NCBI RefSeq assembly: GCF_014489535.1
Contig: NZ_CP060783.1
Span: 62,001 to 126,000, forward strand
DNA length: 64,000 nt
From: Diaphorobacter aerolatus
GTDB lineage: Bacteria; Pseudomonadota; Gammaproteobacteria; Burkholderiales; Burkholderiaceae_C
Direction of reading: 5' to 3'
Part shown: positions 1-9,452 of the stretch, piece by piece
Numbering within the stretch: the first letter of the stretch is position 1
Layout: each line of letters begins with the position of its first letter
Made by a program: the position numbers and the translations under genes
Notes under the pieces: model-generated
Seen by the model: the letters and a program-made list of their open reading frames with translations, nothing else
What the model was told of the DNA's origin: nothing
The model's database searches: none

Positions 1-959
1 GTGATGTGCTTGAACGCATTCCAGAGCACGGCATAGCTGCAGGTTCCCTTGTCCACGGGAAAGTTGCTCTCGAACATGGCCCGCTCGGGGCCGAAGAGAT
101 CGATGCAGGTCAGTATGTAGGGGCGCCACGCATCGGCCAATTCCAGCGAGGTCGGCGGCTTCGACTGCTGGTGAAACGGAAACCCGAAGACGCTCATGCC
201 CAGCCCACCGAGCTTGACGCTCACGTTGGGGAACTGGGCAGTGCGCTGCAACTGCTTTTTCCATTCGGCAAAAACGGCGCCGCGCTGTCCCGCGTACGGC
301 CCGACGCCAAGCGGCGCTCCAACGTGATCGATGACGATGGCCGTGTCGGGAAACGCCTTTGCCAGATCGGTGAGTTCGGGCAATTGTGTGTGATAGGCCC
401 ACGAATCAAAGCTCAGCCCGAACTGCGCGAGCCTTGCGAAGCCTTCGCGGAATGTGGGGTCGAGGTAGACGTGCAGCGGCGGCGCATGCATCACGCCGTA
501 CTGGAACCGGTCATGTGCGGCCGCGTGGCAACGAATGCCGCGAAATCGGCCTTTGCCCGCCTCGATCTGCGCCGCCAGCACCTCTTCGACCGCCGCGCCC
601 ATCGACAGATCGGCGAAGCCGACAATCCCGGCACAGATTTGCGTGTCTTGTTGCGATGCGTTGGCCGCGTTGGCGATCTGCACGACGCGCTCGGTCTCGC
701 CCACGGGCCGGAGCGACTCCGGGCCGCTCGTGCGGTAGGCGAATCCGACCTGGATGAATACCGTTGACTCGATGCGATGGCCCGAACCCAGATCGGCCAG
801 CAGGTCATCCTCGAGATAGCCACCCCAGTTGATGTCGGCGAGATGATGATGCGGATCGATGATCGGCAGATCGGGCTCCAGCGCGGCCTCGGTGTGCTGC
901 GCAAGCCAGTCGGGCCGGACTTCTGCCCGCGCGATGATGGGTAGGGAGGTGGTGCTCAT
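1..959 (-). CDS. Amidohydrolase family protein (3' end outside window)
   Basis: Metal-dependent TIM-barrel hydrolase of the amidohydrolase-2 type (the group with 2-pyrone-4,6-dicarboxylate hydrolase), probably hydrolysing a ring or ester intermediate in the cytoplasm. Translating the minus strand from the ATG at 957-959 gives an unbroken frame to the window edge, about 319 residues. An early DPHHHL metal-binding motif lies near residue 37, a central IVIDHVG strand follows, and ESNFPVDK near the visible end carries the C-terminal Asp region usual in the family. It lies about 20 bp downstream of livF on the same strand, so it is probably the last gene of the transporter operon. The substrate is not deducible. 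The C-terminus is missing because of the window boundary. Confidence 0.85.
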   Translation of the reverse strand, partial: MSTTSLPIIARAEVRPDWLAQHTEAALEPDLPIIDPHHHLADINWGGYLEDDLLADLGSGHRIESTVFIQVGFAYRTSGPESLRPVGETERVVQIANAANASQQDTQICAGIVGFADLSMGAAVEEVLAAQIEAGKGRFRGIRCHAAAHDRFQYGVMHAPPLHVYLDPTFREGFARLAQFGLSFDSWAYHTQLPELTDLAKAFPDTAIVIDHVGAPLGVGPYAGQRGAVFAEWKKQLQRTAQFPNVSVKLGGLGMSVFGFPFHQQSKPPTSLELADAWRPYILTCIDLFGPERAMFESNFPVDKGTCSYAVLWNAFKHI

Positions 960-981
960 GGATGAATGTGCTTGCCGTGGT

Positions 982-1695
982 TCAGATGCCGAGGAACGCC
1001 TTCTGCACGAAGCTGTCGTTGAGCAGTTCCTGGCCAGAGCCCGAACGGATCACCAGACCCTGCTCGAACACATAGGCGTGGTCCGACATCTTGAGCGCCA
1101 GACGCGCGTTCTGCTCGACGAGAATCACCGACGTGCCGGTCTCGCGGTTGAGCCGTTGGATGGCCTGCGCGATCTCCGAGACGATCTTCGGTGCAATGCC
1201 GAGCGAGGGTTCGTCCAGCATGAGTATTTGGGGGCTGGACATCATCGCGCGGCCAATGGCCACCATCTGCTGCTCGCCGCCGGACAGCGATCCTGCCATC
1301 TGCTGGCGGCGTTCCTGCACGCGTGGAAACAGTTCGTAGACGCGCTCCAGCGATTTCTTCTTCTGTTCCGACGAACGGACGGTGTGCGCGCCGACCATCA
1401 GGTTTTCCCAGACCGACATGCGCGGGAACAGTCGGCGGCCCTCCGGCGAGAGGGCAATGCCCATGGACACGCGCTGCGCTGCGTTGCTGGTGTCCATGCG
1501 TTCGCCATCGAGTACCAGCGACCCCGATGTGAGCTTCTTCAGGCCCATCAAGGCCTTGAGCGTGGTGCTTTTCCCTGCGCCGTTCGATCCGATGAGGGCG
1601 ACGATCCTGCCCGCATCGACCTTGAAACTCACACCGTGCAGCGCCTCGACCAGCCCGTAGTGAACGACGATGTCATTGACCTCAAGCGTGCGCAT
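982..1695 (-). CDS. livF: Branched-chain amino acid-type ABC transporter ATPase LivF
   Basis: Cytoplasmic ATPase that powers a HAAT-family importer; 237 residues, the normal LivF length. Visible motifs are Walker A GSNGAGKST, the signature LSGGEQQMVAIGRAM and Walker B LMLDEPSLGIAP. Its start overlaps the end of livG by 14 bp, indicating one transcript with translational coupling. The cargo of this importer need not be leucine or valine: neighbouring hydrolases suggest an aromatic, amide or ester catabolic substrate. The family call is secure; the substrate is unknown. Confidence 0.93.
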   Translation of the reverse strand: MRTLEVNDIVVHYGLVEALHGVSFKVDAGRIVALIGSNGAGKSTTLKALMGLKKLTSGSLVLDGERMDTSNAAQRVSMGIALSPEGRRLFPRMSVWENLMVGAHTVRSSEQKKKSLERVYELFPRVQERRQQMAGSLSGGEQQMVAIGRAMMSSPQILMLDEPSLGIAPKIVSEIAQAIQRLNRETGTSVILVEQNARLALKMSDHAYVFEQGLVIRSGSGQELLNDSFVQKAFLGI

Positions 1696-2461
1696 CTTCG
1701 TCCACTCCCAGATAGGCTTCGATCACGGCCGGGTGATTGCGAATTTCGTCGGCCGTACCCTGCGCGATCCTTTGACCCTGCACCAGCACGATGATCTTGT
1801 CGCAGGTGCCCATCACCAGGGCCATGTGATGTTCGACGAACAGCAGGGAAATGCGGTGCTCGTCGCGCAGCGACTTGAGCAGGCGGCCAAACTCCGCGCA
1901 TTCTTCGGGGTTCAGGCCCGCTGCGGGCTCGTCGAGCAGCAGCAGGCAAGGGCTCGATGCCAGGCCAATGGCCACGCCAATGCGCTTTTGATGACCGTAG
2001 GCGAGTTCACCCGCAATCTCATCGCGATAGGGACTCAGGCCGGTAATTTCGAGTACCTTGCTCACCTGTTCATGGGTGCGCTTGAGTGCCTGCCTATAGG
2101 TACCGGTCTGCGTGATCTGCGCCCAAACCGGCACGCCGAAGTGGCACAGTGCGCCACGGTAGACGTTCTCGTACACGGTCGATTTCGGGTAGACGGTGGC
2201 GGACTGGAAGGTACGCGCAAGGCCCTGCCTGACCACGCGGCTGGGCTTGCGTCCGGTGATGTCTTCTCCGGCGAATGCGATCTTGCCGGAGGTCGGTGCC
2301 ATCGCGCCGCTGATCATGTTGAACGCCGTGCTCTTGCCCGCGCCATTGGGGCCGATCAGTCCGACGATCTCACCTTCCTGAAGCTCGAAACTCAGGTCGC
2401 GCACGGCAGCGAGTCCGCCGAACGACTTGGAAAGGCCTTCGACCTTGAGCAGTGGGGTCAT
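1682..2461 (-). CDS. livG: Branched-chain amino acid-type ABC transporter ATPase LivG
   Basis: Second ATPase of the importer, 259 residues from the ATG at 2459-2461. Walker A is GPNGAGKST and Walker B is [16 protein letters not shown]. The C-terminal LivG-specific segment (about residues 235-250, [12 protein letters not shown]) is present. The signature region is [16 protein letters not shown], a usual LivG variant of LSGGQ. The start overlaps the livM stop as ATGA and the end overlaps livF. A longer open frame continues upstream through livM and livH but is only a frame shadow; the internal ATG is the true start. Confidence 0.92.
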   Translation of the reverse strand: MTPLLKVEGLSKSFGGLAAVRDLSFELQEGEIVGLIGPNGAGKSTAFNMISGAMAPTSGKIAFAGEDITGRKPSRVVRQGLARTFQSATVYPKSTVYENVYRGALCHFGVPVWAQITQTGTYRQALKRTHEQVSKVLEITGLSPYRDEIAGELAYGHQKRIGVAIGLASSPCLLLLDEPAAGLNPEECAEFGRLLKSLRDEHRISLLFVEHHMALVMGTCDKIIVLVQGQRIAQGTADEIRNHPAVIEAYLGVDEDAHA

Positions 2462-3408
2462 CGCCGGCCTCCCTTGCCAAAGAGTTGGCTCCCGATGCCG
2501 ACGAGGCCCGTGGGTAGAAACTTCAGCACCAGAATCAGCGTGATTCCGTACATGATGTTCTGGGTCTCGATGGCGCTGCGAAACAGCTCGGGCAGCGGCG
2601 TCATGATGAGTGCCCCGAGAATCGGTCCGAGCACCGAGCCGCGCCCACCGATGACCAGCATGATGATCGCCGCCACCGAGACGTGCTGGTTGAACGACTC
2701 GGGCGAGACAAAGCCCAGATAGTGGGCGAGCAGGGCACCTGCAAATCCGGCCAGCGCGCTTCCCAGCACGAAGGCGAACATCTGCGAGCCCTGGATGCTG
2801 ATGCCGCTCGCTTCGGCGAGATCCGGGTTGTCGCCGACCGCATTGAGCGCATCGCCCTTGGGTGTCTTGAACAGAGCGATCAACAGCACGATCGAGGCAA
2901 ACGCGCACGTCGCGGCGAGAAAATAGAACGACAGCTTGGTATCGAATGTGAAGCCCAGCAGGCTCACCGGCGGAATGTTGGCGATGCCGTTGGCGCCGCC
3001 CGTGATGCCGCCACCCTCCAGCAACACGAGGCGAAACAGCTCGCCGAAGCAGAACGTCACGAGCACGAAGTACACGCCCTGCAGGCGCAGGATCACCGCG
3101 CCGAGCAGAAACGCAATCAGCATCGACGCCGCCACACCGGCGATGGCCGAGATGAAGAACGGCGTGTGAAATCGCGTGGTGCAGATCACCGCGACGAACG
3201 CGCCCATGCCCATGAACGCCGCGTGACAGAACGAGAGCTGTCCCGTGCGATTGATCAGCGCGAGGCCGTTCACGAAAATGATGTTCAGGCAGATCAGCAC
3301 CGCCAGATGGATGTAGAACGCGTTGCCTGCAAACAGCAGCGGCGCGGCGAACAGCGCGAGCAGCGAAGGTATCCAGACCTTCCATGCACCACTTTTTGTG
3401 GAATTCAT
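2458..3408 (-). CDS. livM: Branched-chain amino acid-type ABC transporter permease LivM
   Basis: Inner-membrane permease, 316 residues with about 8-10 hydrophobic segments. The motif NGLALINRTGQLSFCHAAFMG near residue 45 is the LivM version of the conserved 'G.lSlG.a.f' permease loop. A cytoplasmic coupling loop, ALNAVGDNPDLAEASGI, sits near residue 195. It is separated by 3 bp from livH and overlaps livG by 4 bp. It pairs with LivH to form the channel. Confidence 0.92.
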   Translation of the reverse strand: MNSTKSGAWKVWIPSLLALFAAPLLFAGNAFYIHLAVLICLNIIFVNGLALINRTGQLSFCHAAFMGMGAFVAVICTTRFHTPFFISAIAGVAASMLIAFLLGAVILRLQGVYFVLVTFCFGELFRLVLLEGGGITGGANGIANIPPVSLLGFTFDTKLSFYFLAATCAFASIVLLIALFKTPKGDALNAVGDNPDLAEASGISIQGSQMFAFVLGSALAGFAGALLAHYLGFVSPESFNQHVSVAAIIMLVIGGRGSVLGPILGALIMTPLPELFRSAIETQNIMYGITLILVLKFLPTGLVGIGSQLFGKGGRR

Positions 3409-3411
3409 GAT

Positions 3412-4281
3412 TCAGCGCCCCGCCTTTCCAAGCAATCCGGCAGGGCGGAAGATCAGCATCAGGATCACGAAGCCGAAAAGCAGCATGTCCGAGAAGCTGC
3501 TGGACATGAAGGTGTTGGCGACGCTCTCGAACACCCCGAGCAGCAAAGCCGCAAGCGCAGCGCCCGGAATGCTGCCGAGTCCGCCGAGAATCACCACGAT
3601 GAACGCCTTGAGCAGTGGCGTGGAGCCGATGCTTGGCGACACCGAAAACACCGGGGCCATCAACGCTCCTGCCACGGCGGCCAGTGCCACGCCGATGCCG
3701 AAGCCGAGTGGATACATGAATTGCGAACGGATGCCTTGCGCATTGGCGATCTCGATGTCCTGCACCACCGCGCGCAGCGCGCGACCGCCCTTGCTGTGCA
3801 TGAGAAACACATAGAGCACGGCCAGCACGACCACCGAAAACACCACGACGTACAGGCGCGACATCGGCACCATCACCGGGCCAAGCGCGATCACACCTTC
3901 GGCCACGGCGGGCATGGACTGCGGATCGGGACCGAAGACCATCAATGCGCCGTTCTGCAGAATCATCGCGAGGCCGATCGTGGCGATCATGCCGTTGAGC
4001 TCGTCGCCGCGAAAACCCTTCATCACGACGACCTCGATAATCCAGCCCGCGACCAGCGTGACCACGAACGTGGCCAGCACCGCAGCGAGAAACGGCAACT
4101 GGAGCTTGGTGACGCATACATAGGCCACGAACGCCCCAAGCATGTAGAACTCGCCGTGCGCGAAATTCACGACGCGCATCACACCGAAAACCAGTGTGAA
4201 ACCAATGGCCATCAGCAGGTACAGCAAGCCGATGATGAGGCCATTGGTCAGCGCCTGACCTATCAAAAAGCTAAAGTCCAC
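3412..4281 (-). CDS. livH: Branched-chain amino acid-type ABC transporter permease LivH
   Basis: Inner-membrane permease, 289 residues and highly hydrophobic. It begins with the usual LivH pattern LTNGLIIGLLYLLMAIGFTL and contains VVNFAHGEFYMLGAF, the diagnostic LivH loop. VILGGLGSIPGAALAALLLG near residue 225 is also typical. About 45 bp separate it from the binding-protein gene upstream, which is consistent with a common operon in which the binding protein is made in excess. Confidence 0.93.
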   Translation of the reverse strand: MDFSFLIGQALTNGLIIGLLYLLMAIGFTLVFGVMRVVNFAHGEFYMLGAFVAYVCVTKLQLPFLAAVLATFVVTLVAGWIIEVVVMKGFRGDELNGMIATIGLAMILQNGALMVFGPDPQSMPAVAEGVIALGPVMVPMSRLYVVVFSVVVLAVLYVFLMHSKGGRALRAVVQDIEIANAQGIRSQFMYPLGFGIGVALAAVAGALMAPVFSVSPSIGSTPLLKAFIVVILGGLGSIPGAALAALLLGVFESVANTFMSSSFSDMLLFGFVILMLIFRPAGLLGKAGR

Positions 4282-4326
4282 GGCGGTATCCCCGAACGCT
4301 TGATCAGCGCATCAATCCACGAACGG

Positions 4327-5480
4327 TCACTTGCACTCGGTGAGCGAGCACGTTGCCTCGATCACTTCCTGACCGTCCTGCACGCGCGCAATGTAGAACG
4401 GAGCGCTGACCTGATGCGCAGTACCGTAGACATCCTTGCCGGTCCAGTTCAGCGTGCCGAGAATGCCCTTGAAATCCTTGACGTTTTCAAGCGCCACGCG
4501 CACCTTGTCGGTGTCCGTCACGGTGCCCGCCGCCTGCATGGCCTTGAAGAGCATGTGCGTGCCATCGTAGAAGGCCGGGCTGAAGCCGTTCATGCGCTTC
4601 TTGTACTTGGCGAAATAGCGGTCGGAATATGCCTTCACTTCGGCGTTGGCCGGATTGATCGGCGTGTTCACGAGCATGCCATTGGTCGAGCCCGTACCGG
4701 CCACGTTCACGATCTCGGGCGTGGCAGGGCCGCCGCTGCGAATGATGAAGCCCTTGAAACCCAGCTCGCGCGCCTGCTTCACGATCAGGCCCGCCGTGCC
4801 CGGCGCGTTGCCGTCAAGCTCGATGGCGTCCACGCCCTTGGCCATCAGGCGCGTGAGCAGCGGCATCATGTCCACGCGCTCGCGCTCGAAGAACTCCTTG
4901 GCGTTGAGCTGCGATCCGGCCTTGCTGTAGGCCTTCTCCAGATCCTGCGCAATCTGCTGGCCGGTCTCGTCATTGGGGAACAGTCCGCCGACTTTCTTGA
5001 TGCCCTTGGCCTTGACGATCCAGTTGATCTGCGGCTGAGAGGTCTCCATGGTCGTGAGGTTGGGGCGGAAGTTGAACGGCTTGTCCACGCCCAGCGCCTT
5101 GTCGGTGAAGCCCAGCGTGAGCATTACGACCTTGTTCTTGTCCACGATTGGCGTGACCGCGAGCGCGGGGCCGAACCCACCGGGCCGATGACGTACTTGA
5201 CCTTGTCCTCGAATACCAGACGGTTCGCGGCGGTCACGGCTTCACCGGCCTGGTATTTGTCGTCGTACGGAACGACCTTCACCTTGTACTTCTTGCCACC
5301 CACGTCGAGTCCGCCCTTGGCGTTGACGTCGTCGGCTGCGAGTTCCGTGGCGTAGAGCATGGCCTGCCCCCAGGCCGCACCCGCGCCCGACAGGGTTACG
5401 ATGGCACCGATCTTCAGTTCTTCCTGAGCGAACGCGCTTCCTGCCAGGCACATCAGCGAGACGGTGAGAATTTTCTTCAT
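4327..5480 (-). CDS. ABC transporter periplasmic binding protein, LivJ/HAAT type (frameshifted)
   Basis: Periplasmic solute receptor for the LivHMGF importer, about 384 residues once repaired. It starts at the ATG at 5478-5480 with an AAAGGAG ribosome-binding site and a clear signal peptide (MKKILTVSLMCLAGSAFAQ). The Leu/Ile/Val-binding fold is shown by IGAIVTLSGAGAAWGQ at the N-terminus and WTGKDVYGTAHQ near the end. The frame breaks at about 5172, after GPVGS. Adding one base to the GGCC run there restores ...GPALAVTPIVDKNKVVML in the downstream frame. The rest of the protein has no other defect, so this is probably a sequence error. The ligand is unknown. Confidence 0.85.
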
Positions 5481-5516
5481 TGTGATTTCTCCTTTGGAAT
5501 TTGAACGTGGCTGAAT

Positions 5517-6365
5517 TCAGTGGCCGGCTATTTCCTGCAGAACCGGCAGGATGTATGTTCGGAACTGCTCAGGGTTCTCGCTCATCGGGAAATGACCCAC
5601 TTCCTGCATGACGGTGACCTTCGCTCCGGGAATGCTGCTCGCCGTTCGCACGGTGTCTTCCGGACTGCAGGAAAAGTCATATTCGCCGGTGAGCAGATAC
5701 AGCGGCGTCTTTTGGGTATTTATTCCCGACAGTTTCCCGCGCAGGTCGGAATCGACGCGGTAAAAATACAGATCGCCCTTGAATATCCCGGGGCCGCCTT
5801 GCTTGTATTGCCAGAGCGTTTCGTGGCGATATTCATCGGGGCTTTGCGGCGCGACCAGACCGGATACCAGTGCCGCGCAGACTTCACCGCCATGCACGTC
5901 GGGACGGTTGAGCCAACTCGTGTCGTACCACGGGCTTTGGTGGTCGGCACCTTCGAGGCCTATCAAGGCCTTGAATTCGCCGCCGTGAGCGTGCGCGAGT
6001 TGCAGGACGATGCGCCCGCCAATGGAGCAGCCCATCACCACCGGCTGCTCGAGCCGCAGCGCCGAGCAGAAGGCGCGGATCGTCGCCACGTAGCGCTCGG
6101 TGGTGAGTTCGTAGTCCTTGTTCTGAAACCCTTTGGGCGGGTACGACTTGCCGTGCCATGGCATGTCGAACGCGATCACCCGATATTGCCGGGTGATTTG
6201 CTCATCGCACAGAAGATGGCGGAACTGGCGGTTGTCCGCACCGGCGGTGTGCAGACAGACCAGTGGAATGCCTTGGCCGTTTTCCTCGAAGTACACGCGG
6301 CAAGGCTCGCCCAGGATGTCCACGTGCAGATATTTGCCGGTGATCGGTTCAATGGTTCCGTGCAT
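5517..6365 (-). CDS. Alpha/beta-fold hydrolase
   Basis: Cytoplasmic alpha/beta hydrolase, 282 residues from the ATG at 6363-6365, chosen because GGGAGG lies about 11 bases upstream; an ATG at 6386 would add 7 residues. The nucleophile elbow is GCSIGG, the acid is in TGEYDFSCSPED, and the catalytic His is in EVGHFPMSENPEQF. Resemblance is to C-C bond or ester hydrolases of aromatic catabolism (MhpC/PcaD-like). It lies directly downstream of a small SCP2-like gene and upstream of the binding-protein gene. With the amidohydrolase at the other end of the cluster, it may process the imported compound. The exact substrate is not inferable. Confidence 0.82.
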   Translation of the reverse strand: MHGTIEPITGKYLHVDILGEPCRVYFEENGQGIPLVCLHTAGADNRQFRHLLCDEQITRQYRVIAFDMPWHGKSYPPKGFQNKDYELTTERYVATIRAFCSALRLEQPVVMGCSIGGRIVLQLAHAHGGEFKALIGLEGADHQSPWYDTSWLNRPDVHGGEVCAALVSGLVAPQSPDEYRHETLWQYKQGGPGIFKGDLYFYRVDSDLRGKLSGINTQKTPLYLLTGEYDFSCSPEDTVRTASSIPGAKVTVMQEVGHFPMSENPEQFRTYILPVLQEIAGH

Positions 6366-6388
6366 TTTGGATGTGGCCTCCCGCATAT

Positions 6389-6778
6389 TCAGGCGCCATG
6401 CCTCAGGCGCGGAGTATTCAAGACGTCCTTGAGATACTGGAGATTCGAAAACAGAACCTGCGATTCGCCTTCGATTTGCATTGCGCCGCGCTTGTGCAAG
6501 GCGAATATGTCGTGCCAGCCAGCCTTGGGAAATTTCTCCCATAGCGCCGCCCATGCGTCACTCCCCGCGGAAATCACCAGATCGGTGGTCTGGAACAGCG
6601 GAAATGTTCGCGTGAGTTGCGCGATCTTTCCGTCCCGGATTTCCATCAGATAGGGAACGTCGGCGAGGGAAATCTTGAGCCGCGCATTCATGTACCGCCC
6701 GCGATGAACCAGATGCGCGTTGCGGTTCACATGTTCCGGAATCGACTCAAAGATGCGCAGCAGGGAATCTTGCTCCAT
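6389..6778 (-). CDS. Small SCP2-like sterol-carrier-domain protein
   Basis: A 129-residue protein with no signal peptide. The pattern 'MEIRDGKIAQ ... DLVISAGSDAWAALWEKFPKAGWHDIFAL ... GDxxxxLFSNLQYLKDVL' resembles stand-alone SCP2 domains (small lipid- or acyl-binding folds) that often sit beside an alpha/beta hydrolase. The start at 6776-6778 is preceded by AGGAG with 10-base spacing, so I prefer it over a longer frame reaching 6856. Its stop lies just upstream of the hydrolase start, indicating a two-gene unit. Function as a binding accessory is inference. Confidence 0.6.
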   Translation of the reverse strand: MEQDSLLRIFESIPEHVNRNAHLVHRGRYMNARLKISLADVPYLMEIRDGKIAQLTRTFPLFQTTDLVISAGSDAWAALWEKFPKAGWHDIFALHKRGAMQIEGESQVLFSNLQYLKDVLNTPRLRHGA

Positions 6779-6822
6779 GGCGGCGGGGCTCCTGTAGGGC
6801 GAAAAAGCACTCACATTCAATG

Positions 6823-6843
6823 AAGTTCTGTTCTGTAGAACTT
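6823..6843. promoter_or_regulatory. Inverted repeat, likely operator of the hydrolase/liv operon
   Basis: Perfect 7-bp arms AAGTTCT / AGAACTT separated by 7 bases. A second overlapping GTTC-T-GAAC dyad lies at about 6845-6853. It sits 45 bp upstream of the chosen start of the SCP2-like gene, in the divergent region before egtD. It is probably a regulator-binding site; no regulator gene is adjacent. Confidence 0.5.
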
Positions 6844-7022
6844 TGGTTCTGAACAAATGATAATGTGAGTCGGAGCGCCATGAATCGGGGTTTTCACTAG
6901 CGGGAGATGGGGCCAGCCGAGTGGAGATGAATCGGGCAGGGCAAACGCTGAAAGCCGTTTCCTACGGGGGGTGGGCGTGCTTGCCGTCGCCTGGTCGGGA
7001 GGGCCGCCCGTAAGCTCATGTC

Positions 7023-8099
7023 ATGTCGCTGAACCTTCACCCCTCGCACGCATCGTCGGTCCCATCGTCGGCACATTTCGCGCCTGGCGCGATGATGTCC
7101 ATGACACCCCGGTCCAAGCCTGTGGTTTCGCTGGCGTCGCCTCAGGCTCAGGCAGCGACCGTCTGGCCTTCGGGTGACGTGACCGAGCGCCAGGCCATCA
7201 TTCATGGCCTGAGCCAGGTGAAGCCCACGATTTCGCCTAAATATTTCTATGACGAACGCGGGTCTGCGCTGTTCGAGACCATTACCCGTCTGCCCGAGTA
7301 CTACGTGACGCGCGTGGAGCAGTCGATCTTCGAGCGCCATGGCAACAGCATCGCGGCGTCGGTGGGGGCGGACAGCGTGGTGATCGAGCCGGGGGCTGGC
7401 AATTGCGAGAAGGCGCGCGCGTTATGTGATCGCCTTCACTCCACCGAATTCGTCGGCATCGATATTTCCACGGAGCATTTGCAGGAGGCTGCCAAGCGGC
7501 TCTCCGACGTTTTGCCGTGGCTGCGCGTGCGCGCGATCGCGGGCGACATCACCGAGCCGATCCGGTTGCCCGAAGACCTGCCCAGGCGCAACCGCCTCGT
7601 GTTCTATCCCGGCTCGTCGATTGGCAATTTCGAGCCCGCACAGGCGGTGCATCTGCTGTCGCAAATGCGCGCGATGCTCGGTGAGGCGAGTGATGGCGGC
7701 AGTCTGTTGATCGGCATCGATCTGCCCAAGCCGGTGCACATCCTGCAAGCGGCCTATGACGACGCGTCGGGCGTGACTGCTGCGTTCAATCGCAATGCAC
7801 TTGACCATGTGAACCGGCTCATCGGAAGTGACTTCGATTCGCAGCACTGGAAGCACCGGGCGTTCTTCAACGCGGAATGCTCGCGCGTGGAAATGCATCT
7901 GGTGGCCCTGCATGACATGCGGGTGAGCTGGCCCGGTGGCGGTCGCGAATTCTCCATGGGTGAACGCATTCATACCGAGAACAGCTACAAGTATTCCCTC
8001 GATGTGTTTGCGGCCCTGCTGCGCGAAGCGGGCTTTGGTCAGTATCAAAGCTGGACGGACGATCAGGACTGGTTCGCCGTCATTCACGCGCGGCCCTGA
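7023..8099 (+). CDS. egtD: L-histidine N(alpha)-methyltransferase EgtD
   Basis: Cytoplasmic SAM-dependent enzyme that trimethylates histidine to hercynine, the first step of ergothioneine synthesis. Diagnostic motifs are KYFYDERGSALFETITRLPE near residue 77, the SAM loop VVIEPGAGNCEKARAL near residue 122, FYPGSSIGNFEP near residue 198 and the late IHTENSYKYS. At 358 residues it is somewhat long for the family. ATGs at 7092 and 7101 would give about 335 residues and are plausible alternative starts. Its stop overlaps the egtB start by one base (TGATG), so the two enzymes are co-translated. Confidence 0.92.
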   Translation: MSLNLHPSHASSVPSSAHFAPGAMMSMTPRSKPVVSLASPQAQAATVWPSGDVTERQAIIHGLSQVKPTISPKYFYDERGSALFETITRLPEYYVTRVEQSIFERHGNSIAASVGADSVVIEPGAGNCEKARALCDRLHSTEFVGIDISTEHLQEAAKRLSDVLPWLRVRAIAGDITEPIRLPEDLPRRNRLVFYPGSSIGNFEPAQAVHLLSQMRAMLGEASDGGSLLIGIDLPKPVHILQAAYDDASGVTAAFNRNALDHVNRLIGSDFDSQHWKHRAFFNAECSRVEMHLVALHDMRVSWPGGGREFSMGERIHTENSYKYSLDVFAALLREAGFGQYQSWTDDQDWFAVIHARP

Positions 8100-9385
8100 T
8101 GCTCAGGCAGACGAGCGCGCCGGACATCCGGCCCGATATCCGCTTTGCGTCCGTGCGCGAGGCCAGCGTCAAGCTCGCACAACCGCTGTCCGCCGAAGAT
8201 TGCTGTGCGCAGTCCATGCCCGACGCGAGCCCGGTGAAGTGGCATCTGGCGCACACCACGTGGTTCTTCGAAACCTTTGTGCTCGAACCATTCGAGTCGC
8301 GCTTCGCGCCATTCGATCCGGCATTCCGCGTGCTGTTCAACTCCTACTACAACGGTGTCGGTGCGCGGCATCCGAGGCCCGAGCGCGGGCTGCTCACGCG
8401 TCCCGACTTGCAGACGGTGCTGAACTACCGCGAGCACGTCGACGAGCGCATGAATCGGCTGTTCGCGCAGGGCGTCGGTGAAGAATTGCTCGCCATCGTC
8501 GAGCTGGGTTTGCAGCACGAGCAGCAGCATCAGGAATTGCTGCTTACCGACGTCAAGCACCTGCTGTCCCGCAATCCCCTTTGGCCTGCATATCGCGAGT
8601 CCACGGAGCGTCGCGCCAACGAGGGCAATCACGCTCCAGCCCATGCCCGGTGGCATGCGCATGCCGGGGGCCTGCTGCAGATCGGGCATGAGGGCCATGG
8701 GTTTGCATTCGACAACGAGCGTCCGCGACACAGCGTTTTTCTTCAACCGTTCGAGATCGCCGAGCAGTTGGTGACCAATGCGCAATACCTCGAATTCATC
8801 GAGGACGGTGGCTACCGCGATCCCGCGCTGTGGCTGGCCGAAGGCTGGGATTGGCGAGCCGCGCAGGCGCTCGAAGCGCCGCTCTACTGGCGACGCAGCG
8901 ATGCCGACGCGTCGCAATCGTCGCAGTGGCAGGAGTTCAGCCTCGAAGGGCCGCAGGCACTTGCGCCGCGGCAGCCCGTGGTGCATCTCTCGTATTTTGA
9001 AGCCGACGCTTTTGCGCGCTGGGCTGGTGCGCGTCTGCCGACTGAGGCCGAGTGGGAGGCCGTCGCGCAAGCCACTGCTTCACGGACTGCGGGTGCCCAT
9101 TTCGCCGAAAGCGGAGCGCTGCATCCCGTGCCCGAGGAGGGCGGCAAGTTGCAGATGTTCGGCAACGTCTGGCAATGGACGCGTTCGAGCTACGAGGCCT
9201 ATCCGGGATTCCAGCCCGCCGAGGGCGCGGTGGGCGAGTACAACGGCAAGTTCATGGTGAACCAGTACGTGCTGCGCGGCGGCTCGTGCGCCACGCCCCA
9301 GTCGCACATCCGCGCAAGCTACCGCAATTTCTTTCCGGCCACCGCGCGCTGGCAGTTCGCGGGACTGCGACTGGCGCGCGGTTAG
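8099..9385 (+). CDS. egtB: Ergothioneine biosynthesis sulfoxide synthase EgtB
   Basis: Non-haem iron enzyme joining hercynine to a thiol (cysteine or gamma-glutamylcysteine) with O2; 428 residues. The N-terminal DinB-like domain supplies the expected His triad: His52 in KWHLAHTTWFFE, then His140 and His144 in LQHEQQHQELL. The C-terminal formylglycine-generating-enzyme-like domain is shown by GNVWQWTRSSYEAYPGF and VLRGGSCATPQSHIRASYRNFF. egtA, egtC and egtE are not nearby, so this is a minimal egtBD locus. The C-S lyase step would need a PLP enzyme encoded elsewhere. Confidence 0.93.
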   Translation: MLRQTSAPDIRPDIRFASVREASVKLAQPLSAEDCCAQSMPDASPVKWHLAHTTWFFETFVLEPFESRFAPFDPAFRVLFNSYYNGVGARHPRPERGLLTRPDLQTVLNYREHVDERMNRLFAQGVGEELLAIVELGLQHEQQHQELLLTDVKHLLSRNPLWPAYRESTERRANEGNHAPAHARWHAHAGGLLQIGHEGHGFAFDNERPRHSVFLQPFEIAEQLVTNAQYLEFIEDGGYRDPALWLAEGWDWRAAQALEAPLYWRRSDADASQSSQWQEFSLEGPQALAPRQPVVHLSYFEADAFARWAGARLPTEAEWEAVAQATASRTAGAHFAESGALHPVPEEGGKLQMFGNVWQWTRSSYEAYPGFQPAEGAVGEYNGKFMVNQYVLRGGSCATPQSHIRASYRNFFPATARWQFAGLRLARG

Positions 9386-9428
9386 GACCTGTTCACACAA
9401 CGCACGGGGATCGCGTTGTGCAGTCTTG
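9385..9428. repeat. Stem-loop repeat between convergent egtB and metY
   Basis: Begins GGACCTGTTCACACAAC and contains a hairpin with perfect arms CACAACGC / GCGTTGTG around a loop reading ACGGGGATC. The same outer sequence borders the 170-bp palindrome at 34836-35005, and a diverged copy lies at about 43738. It probably ends both transcripts. Confidence 0.6.
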
Positions 9429-9452
9429 TTGTGTGAGCCGGCCCCAATCACA

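Noticed and set aside
1682..4117. An 811-codon minus-strand frame that includes livG
   Set aside because: Only its last 259 codons are LivG; the upstream part is an Arg/Gly/His-rich shadow of livM and livH.
2683..5355. An 890-codon open frame on the plus strand opposite livM-livH-livJ
   Set aside because: His/Arg/Gln-rich, low-complexity translation typical of an antisense frame in GC-rich DNA; the minus-strand transporter genes are unmistakable.
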